Positions 33,548 through 44,290 are shown, numbered from the stretch's first letter. The stretch: 64,000 nucleotides of DNA from Gliomastix tumulicola (GCA_001599755.1 BCHX01000001.1:1488001-1552000); one strand, 5' to 3'. Made by a program: numbers and translations. The notes: generated from the sequence alone by a model not told the origin.

Positions 33548-35218
33548 ATGTCCGCCATCTACAACCTCGAGCCGCAGCCCACGGCCTCGGCCGTCCTGCA
33601 CACGACCCTCGGCGAGATCTCGGTCGAGCTCTTCGCCAAGCAGACGCCGCTCACGTGCCGCAACTTCCTCCAGCTCGCGCTCGACGGGTACTACGACGAC
33701 ACGGCCTTCCACCGGCTCGTGCCGGGCTTCATCCTGCAGGGCGGCGACCCGACGGGCACGGGGAACGGCGGCGAGTCCATCTACGACGGCGGCGCGCTCG
33801 GCGGGGACCTCGACCCGTGGCCGATGGACGAGCGGCGCGGGAAGAACGCGGGCCCGCAGGGCGTGGGCTTCAAGGACGAGTTCCACTCGCGGCTGAAGAT
33901 CAACCGGCGTGGGCTGCTGGCGATGGCGAACGAGGGGCGGCCGGATACGAACGGGAGTCAGTTCTTCTTCACGCTGGACAAGGCGGAGGAGCTGTCCGGG
34001 AAGAACACGCTGTTTGGGCGGGTGGCGGGCGACACGATATACAACCTGATGAAGATTGGCGAGTCGGAGGTGGCTGAGGGCACGGAGCGCCCGCTGTACG
34101 CCGTCAAGATCCAGAATATTGAGATTCTGGTCAATCCGTTCGACGACATGAAGAAGCGGTCGCGGGTTGCGGCGCCGCAGACGGCGGGGAAGGCGGCGGG
34201 CGGGGAGAAGGAGAAGGAGAAGAAGAAGAAGAGGAAGGGAGGGAAGCAGCTGTTGAGTTTCGGGGCCGAGGAGGAGGAGGGTGATACGGATCTGCCGGTG
34301 CTGAAGAAGACGAAGTTCGACACCAGGCTGATCGCGGAGGAACCACGGGAAGAGGAGGAGCCGAGAGCCAAGAAGCCCAAGGCGAAGGCAAAATCAGTCC
34401 CCGAGCCGAGTCCGAAGCCGGCGGCAGTTACAACAGAAGACAACGAGGGCCAGGATCACGAGAGGATACCGGAGCCGGTTGCCGCGCGGCCCTCCAAACC
34501 AGCACCAGCGGCCGAGGAGTCGTCGCCCGAACCTGAAGATCTTGCCCCTCAGAAGAGCGCACTACAAAAAGCGAACGAGGAGATTGCAGCGCTAAAGGCA
34601 TCTATGAGGAGGACTATCCACACAGAAAAGGTCACCCAGGACAAGCCCAAGACGGCGCTTGAGTCCATGATCCCCCAAACCTCAGTCAAGGGTGCCCGCA
34701 AGCGAGGAAAAGCCGGCAGCGCCGTCGACGACCCCAAGACCCTCCGCATGCTGCAAGCCTTCCGGTCACGTCTGGAGAAGGCACCTGCCGAGAAGATCCC
34801 CGAGTCAGCACCCGCCGCCGCCGACGGGGAGACAGAGGGCCAGAGCAGCGGCGGCGGCGGCGGCGGCGCGGAAGAAGACGAGGGCGCGCTCTGTGACCTG
34901 CACTTCATCGCCAACTGCCAGAGCTGCACGGCGTGGGACAAGCAGGCCAAGGACGACAGCGACGACGAGGGGTGGATGTCGCACAAGCTGTCCTTCGCGG
35001 CGGACAGGCTGGGCAAGGATCTTACGAACCGCAAAAAGGCCGAAGAGGAGCTCATCGTCATCGATCCCAGGGAGAAGGCGAAGGCGCTGAAGGAAGGAAA
35101 GAGGGGCGAGCGGGAGAAGGACAGGGGGTCCGGCAAGGCGTGGGATCAAAGGAGGGATCAGGCGAGGAACGCGAAGCTGGCACAGGCGGCTTCTTTGGCA
35201 GGGAGAGGGGCGAAATAG
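33548..35218 (+). CDS. cwc27: Spliceosomal cyclophilin-like protein Cwc27
   Basis: A single exon of 556 aa. Residues 1-190 are a cyclophilin fold (TTLGEISVELF, FHRLVPGFILQGGDPTGTG, NEGRPDTNGSQFFFTL, TLFGRV). The position equivalent to the substrate-gripping Trp121 of cyclophilin A is Glu148 (KAEELSGK). The same Trp-to-Glu change marks CWC27 proteins, which lack isomerase activity. The rest is a Lys/Glu-rich disordered region, then the conserved C-terminal module CDLHFIANCQSC followed by LIVIDPREKAKAL. It is a component of activated spliceosomes, where it pairs with Cwc22. The first 500 bases are much richer in GC-ending codons than the remainder. ATG 33548 directly starts the cyclophilin homology. 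Confidence 0.92.
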   Translation: MSAIYNLEPQPTASAVLHTTLGEISVELFAKQTPLTCRNFLQLALDGYYDDTAFHRLVPGFILQGGDPTGTGNGGESIYDGGALGGDLDPWPMDERRGKNAGPQGVGFKDEFHSRLKINRRGLLAMANEGRPDTNGSQFFFTLDKAEELSGKNTLFGRVAGDTIYNLMKIGESEVAEGTERPLYAVKIQNIEILVNPFDDMKKRSRVAAPQTAGKAAGGEKEKEKKKKRKGGKQLLSFGAEEEEGDTDLPVLKKTKFDTRLIAEEPREEEEPRAKKPKAKAKSVPEPSPKPAAVTTEDNEGQDHERIPEPVAARPSKPAPAAEESSPEPEDLAPQKSALQKANEEIAALKASMRRTIHTEKVTQDKPKTALESMIPQTSVKGARKRGKAGSAVDDPKTLRMLQAFRSRLEKAPAEKIPESAPAAADGETEGQSSGGGGGGAEEDEGALCDLHFIANCQSCTAWDKQAKDDSDDEGWMSHKLSFAADRLGKDLTNRKKAEEELIVIDPREKAKALKEGKRGEREKDRGSGKAWDQRRDQARNAKLAQAASLAGRGAK

Positions 35219-35796
35219 GTTATTAAATAGGAAGGCTAGCCGTTATTGATATCACCCGACACCTGTTGACGATGCAAGAAATATCTGCGTCCTTAGTTGG
35301 TCTGGATTCCAAGTCTGAGGAGACGTCTGCACAAGTTAAGGTAGGTAGTTGAAACTAATTCAGCAGCCTGCAATACACGTCTTTAATCTGACCATCTCAT
35401 GTGAAGCTACGAAATGAAACTTGGGAGGCTGGCATCGGATTGTGGCCATTGGGCAGTCTATTCGTAACCCAGCCGCAACATCGTCTTCATCTCAGTCGCT
35501 GCACACGCTTCAATGCGTGAGATACGTCATGATGGGATTCACCAACACAAACGATGCTTCTGGTGGCTCGCGCCAGAAAGGAGAGCAACTCCGGGTATAT
35601 TAACTCAGCATAAAGACCAAACAAGAGACTAGATATGTACTACCACTAGTATTTCCAAACAAGCCAGGGAAGAAACAACAACTCTTCTTCAACAGCACAC
35701 CATTTTTTGTGTCATCAAATCATATCAACCGCCTTCACATCGCCTGCCCGCCACAATACCTCATAAAAAACATTACAACTAATCTCAACGAAACGT
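35219..35796. other. Convergent 3' region (cwc27 / Zn2Cys6 gene)
   Basis: About 580 bp between two stop codons. AT-rich sequence with no coding signal; it should contain both 3' UTRs. Confidence 0.45.
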
Positions 35797-38229
35797 CTAG
35801 CCCAACTCCCACGTATCTCCCCAGAGCTCGTTCAAGTTGAGGCCTAGGAGCTCGAGGCTTGGATCAAGGTTGAATGGCTGTGGCTGGCCAGCGGGCAGAA
35901 GCCAGGGAGCCGCCGACGCGTCGAGGGGCATTGGCGTCATAGTTGGTGTGAATCGGAAAGGAGTGACGGACTAATATGTTCGTTAGCTGGCATACGCTGT
36001 AATAACTGGAGAAGAGTTACTCACCTTTTGCCTGTCCAAAATATCCGGATGCGTGGGAACCCCAGCACTGGCCGCCGCGAGGGGAGGTCCCATCGGCCCG
36101 ATCGGCGTCGTAGGGATGGTATGATCCGAGACTTGTGCCTCCTGGTTCGCCAGCAGCTTATGGTGCAGGTTGACGAACCTCTCCGCCGACGAAGACTTGG
36201 CAGCCTCTGTCGTCTTGGTGCCCAGATGCGCCTCCAGCAGCCCGAGAGCCGCACACATGATGGAGTACCCCCAGGGCTCGTTGTTCCCACAGCGCAGCAG
36301 CCTGTCCTCCTTCATGGCCAGGCACTTCTCGATGAGCTTCACTGTGTGCTGCGAGTTGATCATGATCATGTTCGTCGAGCCGCGGGGCTGGAGCATGGTC
36401 ACGCTGCAGAGGTTGATGGCCGTCGTCAGGGCGTCCTCGCGGAGGAAATTGAGCGAGCGGATGCCCTGCTCGTACAGCTTATCATGGAGGAGGACGATGT
36501 CCCTGGCCGCGTTGTAGTAGATGATCTCCGAGTACTGGTACTTGGAGTTCTGCTTGCGCAGCTTCAGGTATGGCTGGTGGAGGGGGATGATGTACTGCCT
36601 GAGCTGGACGTGGAGGAGCGTGTACGCGATGAGGGGGTTCTTCTTGCAGGTGACGCCGTCCACATTCATGTCCCATGAGGGTAGGGCGTCGATCTCCTGC
36701 GTGAGGTCGTTGGTGTGTCGAATCACCTGGTCATAGTCAATGTCCGATGTCGGACCCGTTAGGAGTCGACTAAGATCCAGGCGAAGCTGCAAGCTCTGCC
36801 GGGCAAGGTGCTGGAAGGACGAGAAGGTATACTCGCTCGCAGGCTTGGAAGGCGGGAGCTGTGTCGTGTCCTCGTCAAAGTCTTCGTCATCTAGGTTTCG
36901 CGGTGCATCCGTGTCGTAGTGCAGCTGGCTGAGAAGGGTGGGTAGACCGTGGTCAAAAGAGGCCTGCATGTCAAACTCCTGCACGGTCGTCCAGATCCGT
37001 CTCCGCATTTCCTGGTTGTAGACATCAATCTTGCCAGCCATGTGGCTGGGCTCACGGTGAAGGCCGACCGCGATGCCGTCCTGGATGAGGGCGCCGGACC
37101 CCGTCCAGAAGCGCTTCTTCTTGATCGTGTTGACCCTCTTCCCGAGATACAGCAGACACGCGACCTGGTAGTGGATGAGTCTTCGATGCTTCTGGCTCTG
37201 CTTCCCATACCACTCGTCGCAGGCCCAGATCCACCTCTCAGCCCAGTGGCGGGCGTTGGACATCATGCCGATGAACTTGAGCTGAGGATGGGTGTGGACG
37301 CAGCTGGCGACCGCCATCATGGAGATGATGAGCGCCGTGAAGGCAGCACACCGCTTCTTGGAGTCCGGCTCCCAGTACTCGCGATACTCCCTCTTAAAGG
37401 TGGGGATGTGAACGATGCGGTGGACCTGCTCGAACTGGTCCAGATACACAGAGACCAGGGCATCGACCTCCGGCTTCGCGGGCAGCAGGGACTCCAGCTC
37501 GAGATCCGGCTGGTTGAAGATGAGCTCGCGCTCCTCCCGCCGGAACTTGCGGTCCTTGCGGTCGTGGACGATGACGGGGCGCAGCCACTCGTCGGCCGTC
37601 TCCCTCATAAAGGGGCACAAGCCCGTGAGCTCGACGAAAGCCATGCTGGCATTGTGCGGCCCAAAGTACCGCGTCCGGAAGCCCTTGCCACGGAAGAAGC
37701 GCAGCTCGCCGGTGTCGCCGAGCGCGGTGCTGGCGTCGATGCACTCCTGCACCTCCGGCCGCGTCACCGGCTCGCCCTCGGGGCCGACCTCGTCCTTGCC
37801 CGTGGACGGCGAGTTGGTTGCGGCGATGGTGCTGCCGTCGTAGGACCCGCCGCCGCCGCGGATGGCGTGCTTGAGCTGCGCAATCTCCAGCTCGAGCTTC
37901 CGGATGCGATCGTGGTCGTGATCCCGGGGCGACAGCGAGTCGCCGATGCCGAAGCGCCGCGCGTCCAGCTGGGCAAACGGCGGTGGCACGCCAGACGAGG
38001 CGTGTATCACCTCGCCGCTGCGGCTCTCGTAGCTGCAGCGATCCGGCGTGCCGCTCTTGATGCAGCGCTCGCACGGGAAGCCCCGATCGCACGACAGCTT
38101 GCGCCTGCGGCACTCGAGACAGCTGAGTCGCACACGCTGCCTCTTCCGGGCCGGCTGCCGGGCATGGTCGGACTCGAGGTCGCCATGGCCGTCGCCCTCG
38201 GATTCCGGGGTCTCACTACGTTGGCTCAT
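35797..38229 (-). CDS. Zn(II)2Cys6 fungal transcription factor
   Basis: Exons 38229-36025 and 35970-35797, split by a 54 bp intron, give 792 aa. Near residue 37 begins the binuclear zinc cluster with six cysteines in the CxxCx6C...CxxCx6C pattern (CLECRRRKLSC ... CERC). A short helix (IRKLELEIAQLKHAI), likely the dimerisation coiled coil, follows. The middle carries the fungal-specific transcription factor domain (LVSVYLDQFEQVHRIVHIP, RRRIWTTVQEFDMQASFDHG). Reading through the intron would end the protein at ITAYAS, but splicing adds 57 residues that end in the acidic-aromatic NELWGDTWELG, a likely activation motif. The regulated pathway cannot be inferred; flanking genes are unrelated. The upstream in-frame extension lacks conserved sequence, so MSQRSETPE was chosen as start. 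Confidence 0.9.
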
Positions 38230-39153
38230 CGGGAGAGACAGGAGGGACCGAAAAAAAGGGGCGGGGATGCTCTCGTCTGTTACTGCGATGTCCGTATGCT
38301 GGCTCGGACTTACGATCGGCGGCCAAGGAGTTTCTTCTTGTCTCTTTGGGTCGTCTCTCTCTACTGGTTGAGGGTCGTACAGGGGAGGAGAGACCAGGCT
38401 TGGGGATACAAGATGGGAGTAGGGACTTCGGGGAAGATGGAAGAAGGAGCCGGGCAACTGTCTCACTTAAGATATGAGAGCGTTTTGTGAAACTTTCTTA
38501 TCAATCTTGATCAAATAGATAAATTGTGAGAGAAATTTGGAGATGGAGAGGCTGATGATACAGTGGCATTTGTGAAAACTGGAGGTTGCGCTGAAAATCC
38601 GAGCGGAATTACGAGAGGGGAAGGCGCGAACGGTGACGATGAAGGTGGGGCCGGTGGCGTTGGATAAGTCAGCGAACCGTTTACAGACACAACCGTTATA
38701 TTTCCACAGTCCATCAAGCCCATCTGGGCTGGTGAGACAACCGTTGAGGAACGCCTGCCCCGCTTTCCGCCGTTCGCAACGTCTCCGTTCCGTTTGTAGT
38801 CGGCATATGTCGGATATCCGAAGCCGCGAGCGCGAGGCGAACCATGGCTTACAAACTCGTTCGCCTGGGCGGTATATTGAAAAGGCCGTGAAGGGCGCGT
38901 TGTGACTCTCGCCGATCTCGCCAGTTGAGTCATTCGTGTAGCTCTCCGGCCTGTTGACTGGAGCGGATTTAGGCAATGGCAATTGTGAGAGCACCGTATC
39001 AGGCAATTTTCACCGAGGAGAGGAAACGCGAGATGCCATTGAATATGTGCGCAAGAGACTATAGTTTCAAGCCTAGGTGGTCAATTGAGCCTGAAGAACG
39101 TGTTCCAGGATCTCCAAAGCTGCCAAGCAGCTTCTGAGAATGCCAAGTCACCT
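38230..39153. other. Promoter of the Zn2Cys6 gene and 3' region of the DUF2470 gene
   Basis: About 920 bp. A 179-codon open frame on the minus strand (38467-39006) has no domain and odd composition, so it is not called. No motifs of note. Confidence 0.45.
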
Positions 39154-39825
39154 TCACTCTGCCTTCTTCCCCTTGGCGGCCCTCTTCTCCTCAATAATGG
39201 CATCAATCCTCTTCCAGCAGGTGAACCCCTCCAGCCAACAGTTTACCTCCCACAGCCACCAAAGTCCACTCCACCGCGGCACGCCATGCCTGGCCATCCT
39301 GATGCGATCAAAGGCGATAGCTTCGGTGCTATGGATCAGGATCACAGGCCAGAAGATGGCCTTCACAACCCATCGGAACGTCGCGAGACCTCCCGGGAAC
39401 AGGCCTTCCACGAGCTCCCCGGCTGGGCTCCCAGGCACAATCAACGGCAGACTGGCGTAGCAGGAGAAGTAGAACAGGATAGAGCCGAGGACAACGGCAC
39501 CGGCACCCGTGGGGGGAGCGTACTCGGTGACGGTGACGTCGTAGAGGGCGTCGCGAGCCGTGGCATCCATCTCGACGAAGCGGGAGCGCATCTCGTCCCA
39601 CGAGGCCAGGGCTGGTGTAAAGGGGATGTTGTGCTGTTGGCCGTCGCCCGCGCGGATGGTCATGCTGTCGAGATCAACCTCGAGAAGCTCTGGCGGGGAG
39701 GTGGGCGTAGAGGCGGCTGCCTTGGGGACCTTTCCATAGTGTTGGAGGTAGTGGCTGAGGGCCTCTTTATGGTCCTTGTTGACGTGATTGATGATGCGCT
39801 TCTGGCGCGCCTCTGTGGACGCCAT
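39154..39825 (-). CDS. DUF2470 domain protein with membrane-spanning C-terminal half
   Basis: A single exon of 223 aa. The N-terminal 100 residues match DUF2470, an alpha/beta domain otherwise found in HugZ-like haem-utilisation proteins (IINHVNKDHKEALSHYLQHYG, LLEVDLDSMTI, PFTPALASWDEMRSRFVEM). The C-terminal half has two or three hydrophobic segments (about VVLGSILFYFSCYASLPLI, VVKAIFWPVILIHSTEAIAF, and a Trp-rich WSGLWWLWEVNCWLEGF) and ends in a basic KGKKAE, resembling small TMEM254-type (DUF4499) membrane domains. The location is therefore an intracellular membrane with the DUF2470 part on one face. Biochemical function is unknown; haem binding is only suggested by the domain's relatives. 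Confidence 0.8.
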   Translation of the reverse strand: MASTEARQKRIINHVNKDHKEALSHYLQHYGKVPKAAASTPTSPPELLEVDLDSMTIRAGDGQQHNIPFTPALASWDEMRSRFVEMDATARDALYDVTVTEYAPPTGAGAVVLGSILFYFSCYASLPLIVPGSPAGELVEGLFPGGLATFRWVVKAIFWPVILIHSTEAIAFDRIRMARHGVPRWSGLWWLWEVNCWLEGFTCWKRIDAIIEEKRAAKGKKAE

Positions 39826-40384
39826 CTTGAGTGACAGTGGCTTGACAAGTTGCCTGGAGCTGAAGAAGGAGTGAGAGAGGTGGTTGGAGCTTTAAGAAAG
39901 CCGCCAGATTAGCGTGTCTTTAGGCCAGGGTCCAGCTGCAAAGAGTTGGTCAGAGTTGGAGAACTCAAGAATGAGGAGTTAAGAAGGAGCCGAGGCGATG
40001 AAGAATGGAGAGGGTCCAAGTCTAAGACCCACCTCGGCGTGAGCCGAAAGAAACGGAGAGCGGACGCTACTAAAAGTTACATGGAGGCATCATCTATTCT
40101 CGACAGCTTCGCAAACTAAACCAAAACGGGGGAGGATGCTTCAGCGTCCAAATCAAAGAAAGGACAGTGTTATTATTACTATTACAACTATGTCGTATAC
40201 GGAAACAAGGCAGTAGCAAACATTGTCCTATGAGGCTAAGCACGACATGTCTTGGGGGTACATTCTGGGACTGCGGCAGTTGCCGTGATAAGACCGAGGA
40301 CGACGACGAAAGCAAGGTACACAACTTTTCCTCCTACAAAAACGGATCTTCATCAAGCCCGGCAGCTTTCTTCTCGACCTCTCA
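39826..40384. other. Promoter of the DUF2470 gene / 3' region of the secreted-protein gene
   Basis: About 560 bp with no coding signal; it contains AT-rich sequence near 40155-40230, consistent with polyadenylation of the neighbouring minus-strand transcript (unproven). Confidence 0.4.
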
Positions 40385-41140
40385 TTAGTATGAGCGTGGG
40401 CAGCAGCAATAGTTCTCGCACTGCTGCCCTGGCTGGTATCCCCTCTTGGGATGCTTGTCATTACCGTCACAGCGGACCGTGACGGCAACGTACTTGGTAG
40501 CCTGCTGGTACCCGTTGTTGTTATGACCGTACTCGTTGTAGCACCCGTTGTTGCCCACGGCCAGGAAGATCTGCGTGTCGCAAAGGTTGGGGTAGTTCGG
40601 CAGGTTCTTGACGGGCACGCTGCAGGAGTTGCCGTGGCAGTAGTTGTTGTAGTTGAGGTTGCTCGGGTTGTACTCCGACCCATGCTGCTTGTAGACACCC
40701 AAGTTCGACGACGAGATGCCGCCGCGCTTGGACATCATCTTCTTACTGCCGCCGCCCTGGTAGTTTTGGTTGACGTTGAGGTATTGCTCGCCCTGGATTT
40801 CCTCGATCTTGACAATGACCTCGAACTCGAAGTTCTGGGGGCAGCTGAACCCCTGAGAGTAATCGAGCGAGTACTGGGGTGTCCCGCCGCGCGTGTAATG
40901 GTCATTGCACTGCTGCCAGTCGCGTGGGCAGTCCTTGTAGCAGACATTGTACTTGCCATTGCCATCGTGGTGGCCATCGTGGTGGCCATCGCCGCGACCC
41001 TCAAGGTCCCGAGGGTGAGGCTGATATGGACAGTTGGGGCAAATATTCTTGTACTCGTACTTGTCGCAGCCGTCATAGCCAGGAGCGGCCGTGCTATGGA
41101 GAGCGAGGAAGCCGAGAAGGCTAAGAATTGAGAACCTCAT
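40385..41140 (-). CDS. Secreted cysteine-rich protein (unknown function)
   Basis: A single exon of 251 aa. It begins with a classic signal peptide (MRFSILSLLGFLALHSTAA, cleavage probably after the last Ala). The mature part has 16 cysteines, an even number, including a terminal Cys-Cys-Cys, so up to eight disulfides are possible. It has a short His/Asp/Gly repeat (GDGHHDGHHDGNG) that could bind metal, and many Asn, Gly and Tyr residues. No GPI signal or transmembrane segment is seen at the C-terminus. I recognise no family. The layout fits a secreted extracellular or surface-associated protein, possibly a host- or environment-facing effector, but that is speculation. A TATA box lies about 140 bp before the start. 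An upstream in-frame ATG at 41275 would bury the signal peptide and is rejected. Confidence 0.78.
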   Translation of the reverse strand: MRFSILSLLGFLALHSTAAPGYDGCDKYEYKNICPNCPYQPHPRDLEGRGDGHHDGHHDGNGKYNVCYKDCPRDWQQCNDHYTRGGTPQYSLDYSQGFSCPQNFEFEVIVKIEEIQGEQYLNVNQNYQGGGSKKMMSKRGGISSSNLGVYKQHGSEYNPSNLNYNNYCHGNSCSVPVKNLPNYPNLCDTQIFLAVGNNGCYNEYGHNNNGYQQATKYVAVTVRCDGNDKHPKRGYQPGQQCENYCCCPRSY

Positions 41141-42651
41141 GATGGCGAAGTTGATGAAGAGGACTGTGCTAATATCTTGTCGTGATCGAAGAATGAGATT
41201 TGAAACGACTGGATGTTGACTGTAGAAAAAAATGAAAAGAGGGAGAGAAGAAGAACATCGACGCTGACCGTTCAATGAAATATATAGGCCGACAACATGC
41301 TCGCCGATCGTGTGTTGCCTCCTTGACTAGGCTCTGCTTGTCTCTTGGCTTTCTCTTGGTCGAACTAACTTCCCACTGGCGCCGGAAGACGGCGACCCGA
41401 TGCATCTCATGATTTTACTTCGACCATGCAATGCCAGTTGGTGCTCCCAGTGGTCATCGAAGCAGTTCATAGCGGGCGAACTAGACATCTCTCAGGTCGG
41501 CGGTAACCTTACGGTTGGTCGTTGGTTAGGGCATCTGGTCCGCGGTAGACCATAGCATAGCTCATGGTTGGTAACGGGCGATCGACCGGGGTGCTCTGAG
41601 AAAAGAGAATGAGAGGCTGGCTACATTCTCGAGTCTTAGCAGGATGGTATGGTCCCCTATGGATGCTATTCTTAGCATACCGACTAATAACATACTCCGA
41701 GTCAAATCTCAAGGACATGTCGTGTAGTTTTGGAAGGCGCACCCACCTGTATCGTTTATTGAATCATGGTCGGCTCTGGAGCTGTAATGAAAGGCACAGT
41801 GTCTTTGCACTAGGTGAAAGGGCTGGGCGCGATGAAAGAGGTCGCCGTAAACTAAGAGCGGCCAAACTCTGTCAGGGCCATCATGTAAGAGGAGAGCTCC
41901 TAGCTGGAGCATGTTGACATAGAAAGCGTGGTTGGTTCGTGGCAATCACCATGATAGTCTGCCACTAGTTGGAACAACTTGGTGTCACAACCTCGTGTGT
42001 TTGCGAGCTCCGGAGAGCTATGTCCGATATGGCCAACACTTTGGCACCTCCCCAAGTTCTGACATTTAAGGTGCCTCGCCTCGTTGGGTCCAAAATTGAT
42101 ATTTATCCCTTTTGTACCCACAGTCAAAGAGGAGTCAACGACAGGTGGGCTGTTTGCAATGAGGGTAACTCATTCGCATTGAGCGATGCATTCGGAAGAC
42201 GTGAACCAAGAACAGGGATACGAAGTCTGATGAAACCAAAGGAGCAATGCATACACGATGTCCAGCACGTCCAACATGGCACAATATTGATACCTATGTC
42301 ATATGATCATCAGAAGAGAGTTCTGGCACTCGTGGACTAATTCCCCTCCATCATCTTCCGTCTAACGGCCGTCGCCCGGGAGGGAAATAGGGTTCGGAAC
42401 GGCGCTCGGTGCCGACAGAGCCGTTCTTAGTGTTGGGAATGTTAGATCATCGCTGTAAATCGATCTAACTCGACATAATTCGAGACCGGAGCGGCTCTGA
42501 ACCTAGAACGGCGGTAAACTCGGCTAAAGGCTTTGCTAGAAACTTGGTCGGGATTCGCGCTGCTGCCAGCAGTTTCTGTATGATCATGGATGGCGACCGA
42601 TGCCCCAGCTGCTGACTGGGTGTAAGAACTTCGGCCTGGCCGGGGCCAAAC
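41141..42651. other. Gene-free region between the secreted-protein gene and recQ
   Basis: About 1.5 kb. TATATATTT (minus strand, 41278-41286) is the probable TATA box of the secreted-protein gene. A 7-bp inverted repeat (GAACGGC 42397-42403 and GCCGTTC 42420-42426) lies 225 bp beyond the recQ stop. No open frame here resembles a protein. Confidence 0.45.
41278..41286 (-). promoter_or_regulatory. TATA box of the secreted-protein gene
   Basis: On the minus strand the sequence reads TATATATTT, about 140 bp upstream of the ATG at 41140. It suits an inducible gene. Confidence 0.5.
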
Positions 42652-44290
42652 TCATTGATCGTCAGAGCCGTCGTATCCATCGTACGTCCCTTGCATCGCT
42701 TGTGTGCTCACGAACTCTTCGGTAGCTAGGCCTTTCGTGAACCTGCGGCCTAAATCATCTGCATCCTTGTGCCAGTCGCAAGCAAAGTCGCACTCAGGGA
42801 CCTCTGTCTCCTCTCCGAAATATTTGCAGATGATGGCATGTCTGCACGTGCCCACATTCTCGCAGTACATGGCCAGGGCTTGTAAACTCTTGAGCCTGGC
42901 CTCCATGCTGGAGCCGTCTTTGGAATCTCCCCGGATCATGCGGGTTATCCGTTCCCAATCCTCGCGGCTGTAATACAGGAAACAGTAACCAGCGTTCCCA
43001 TCGCGCCCGGCTCGTCCAACTTCTTGGTAGTAACCTTCGAAAGACTTTGGCAGTCGCCAGTGAACGACAAATCGAACATTGTCCTTGTCAATACCCATTC
43101 CAAAGGCGGTGGTGGCCACGATTATGTCATAGCCAGGCTCGTTGTTGATCCAACGGGAGAGGGTGTCCTCCTTGACCTCCTTGGGTAGTTTCGCATGGAA
43201 CGGCCTGGCCCCGATCCCCTCGTTCCGAAGTGTGGCAGACAGTGACTCACACTCATCTCTTGATATGGTATATATGATGCCTGGGACGCTGTCCACACGC
43301 TCGCCGTCACTAATAAGCTCTGCCTTGCGATCTTGGGCTCCACGGCGGGCGTACACCCCGCGTATCCAATGGAGAAAGTCGGATAAGCGGTTGTCATCTT
43401 CATCCTTGGTATACCGGATCTCAAGGTGCAAGTTGTGACGTGATGGACTCATGAGAAAAGTCTTCGTCCTCTCTGATTCGTCGTCGATCCGTAGGGTTTT
43501 TAGGATGTCTGCTCGAACCAGCGGGTTTGCTGTTGCTGTCAGGCACATAATTGGCACTTCCGGAAAGGATTCTCTGAACCAGGACAGACGATGAAAGTCC
43601 TTCCGAAAGTCATGACCCCACTCGGATATGCAATGAGCTTCATCGATTGCTATCCTGGCAAGTTCTTTTTGTTTGTAGACAACATCGAGGCGTTTTCGGA
43701 ACCGGTCGCCAGAGCAGAGCTCAGGTGTCACGTAGAGAAGGCGAGTTCTCGGATGGCCTGTCTCGAGGTCACGCTGGATGCGGTCTCGTTCATGTAGCGG
43801 GGTGTTACTATTCAAGGTAGAAGCATCGATCCCGGAAGCTCGAAGAGCTTCGACCTGGTTGATCATGAGGCTGAGGAGGGGCGAGATGACGATTGTGACT
43901 TGAGCTACAGTTAGCAAGCTCGTCCGGCAGGATTAAGGCAGGCCTTATTTTTGTATTTCTGAGGCTATACGTACTACCCGAATCGATGACGGCGGGCAGT
44001 TGAAAGCACAGACTCTTGCCAAACGAGGTCGCCGCCTGGACGTAGACATCGTGACCGTCCAAGGCTGCCTGGATAATCTCACGCTGGGGTGGTCTTTGCA
44101 TGAGACGCGAGGGCAACAGTCGCAGTTGTTAGCAGGTTTGTCTTCGCAAGGGATATACTGCCGCGCAAGCACTCGTCTCGCCACTTCCACCTCACCTGAA
44201 GTCATCCTTTTTGAACTGGCGTCGTAACGTGAATAGGATGTCGGTACATGACTCGCATTTCTTGAGTGTTGGCGGCATATCCACGGCCAT
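42652..44290 (-). CDS. RecQ-family DNA helicase, compact form
   Basis: Exons 44290-44196, 44093-43975 and 43898-42652 (introns 102 and 76 bp) give 486 aa. The splice sites were chosen because they restore the RecQ core FRPPQREIIQAALDGHD and PAVIDSGITIVISPLL. Motif 0 and motif I are present, but motif I reads AATSFGKS instead of TGGGKS. Motif II is DEAH in IDEAHCISEWGHDFR, motif III is LTATA, and lobe 2 has VATTAFGMGIDK and QEVGRAGRDG. A zinc-binding module follows (CENVGTCRHAIICKYFGE ... CDFACDW). The protein ends soon after it, with no winged-helix or HRDC domain visible, so it is far shorter than the main fungal RecQ (Sgs1/Rqh1, over 1000 aa). Likely a 3'-5' DNA unwinding enzyme in repair or recombination; a distinct paralogue is inferred. 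Confidence 0.85.

Noticed and set aside
38467..39006. 179-codon minus-strand open frame upstream of the Zn2Cys6 gene
   Set aside because: No domain, no codon bias like the neighbours, and it lies in the promoter region of the regulator.
42397..42426. 7-bp inverted repeat with 16-base loop beyond recQ
   Set aside because: A short stem with a large loop is expected by chance in GC-rich sequence, and fungal nuclear genes do not use bacterial-type terminators.
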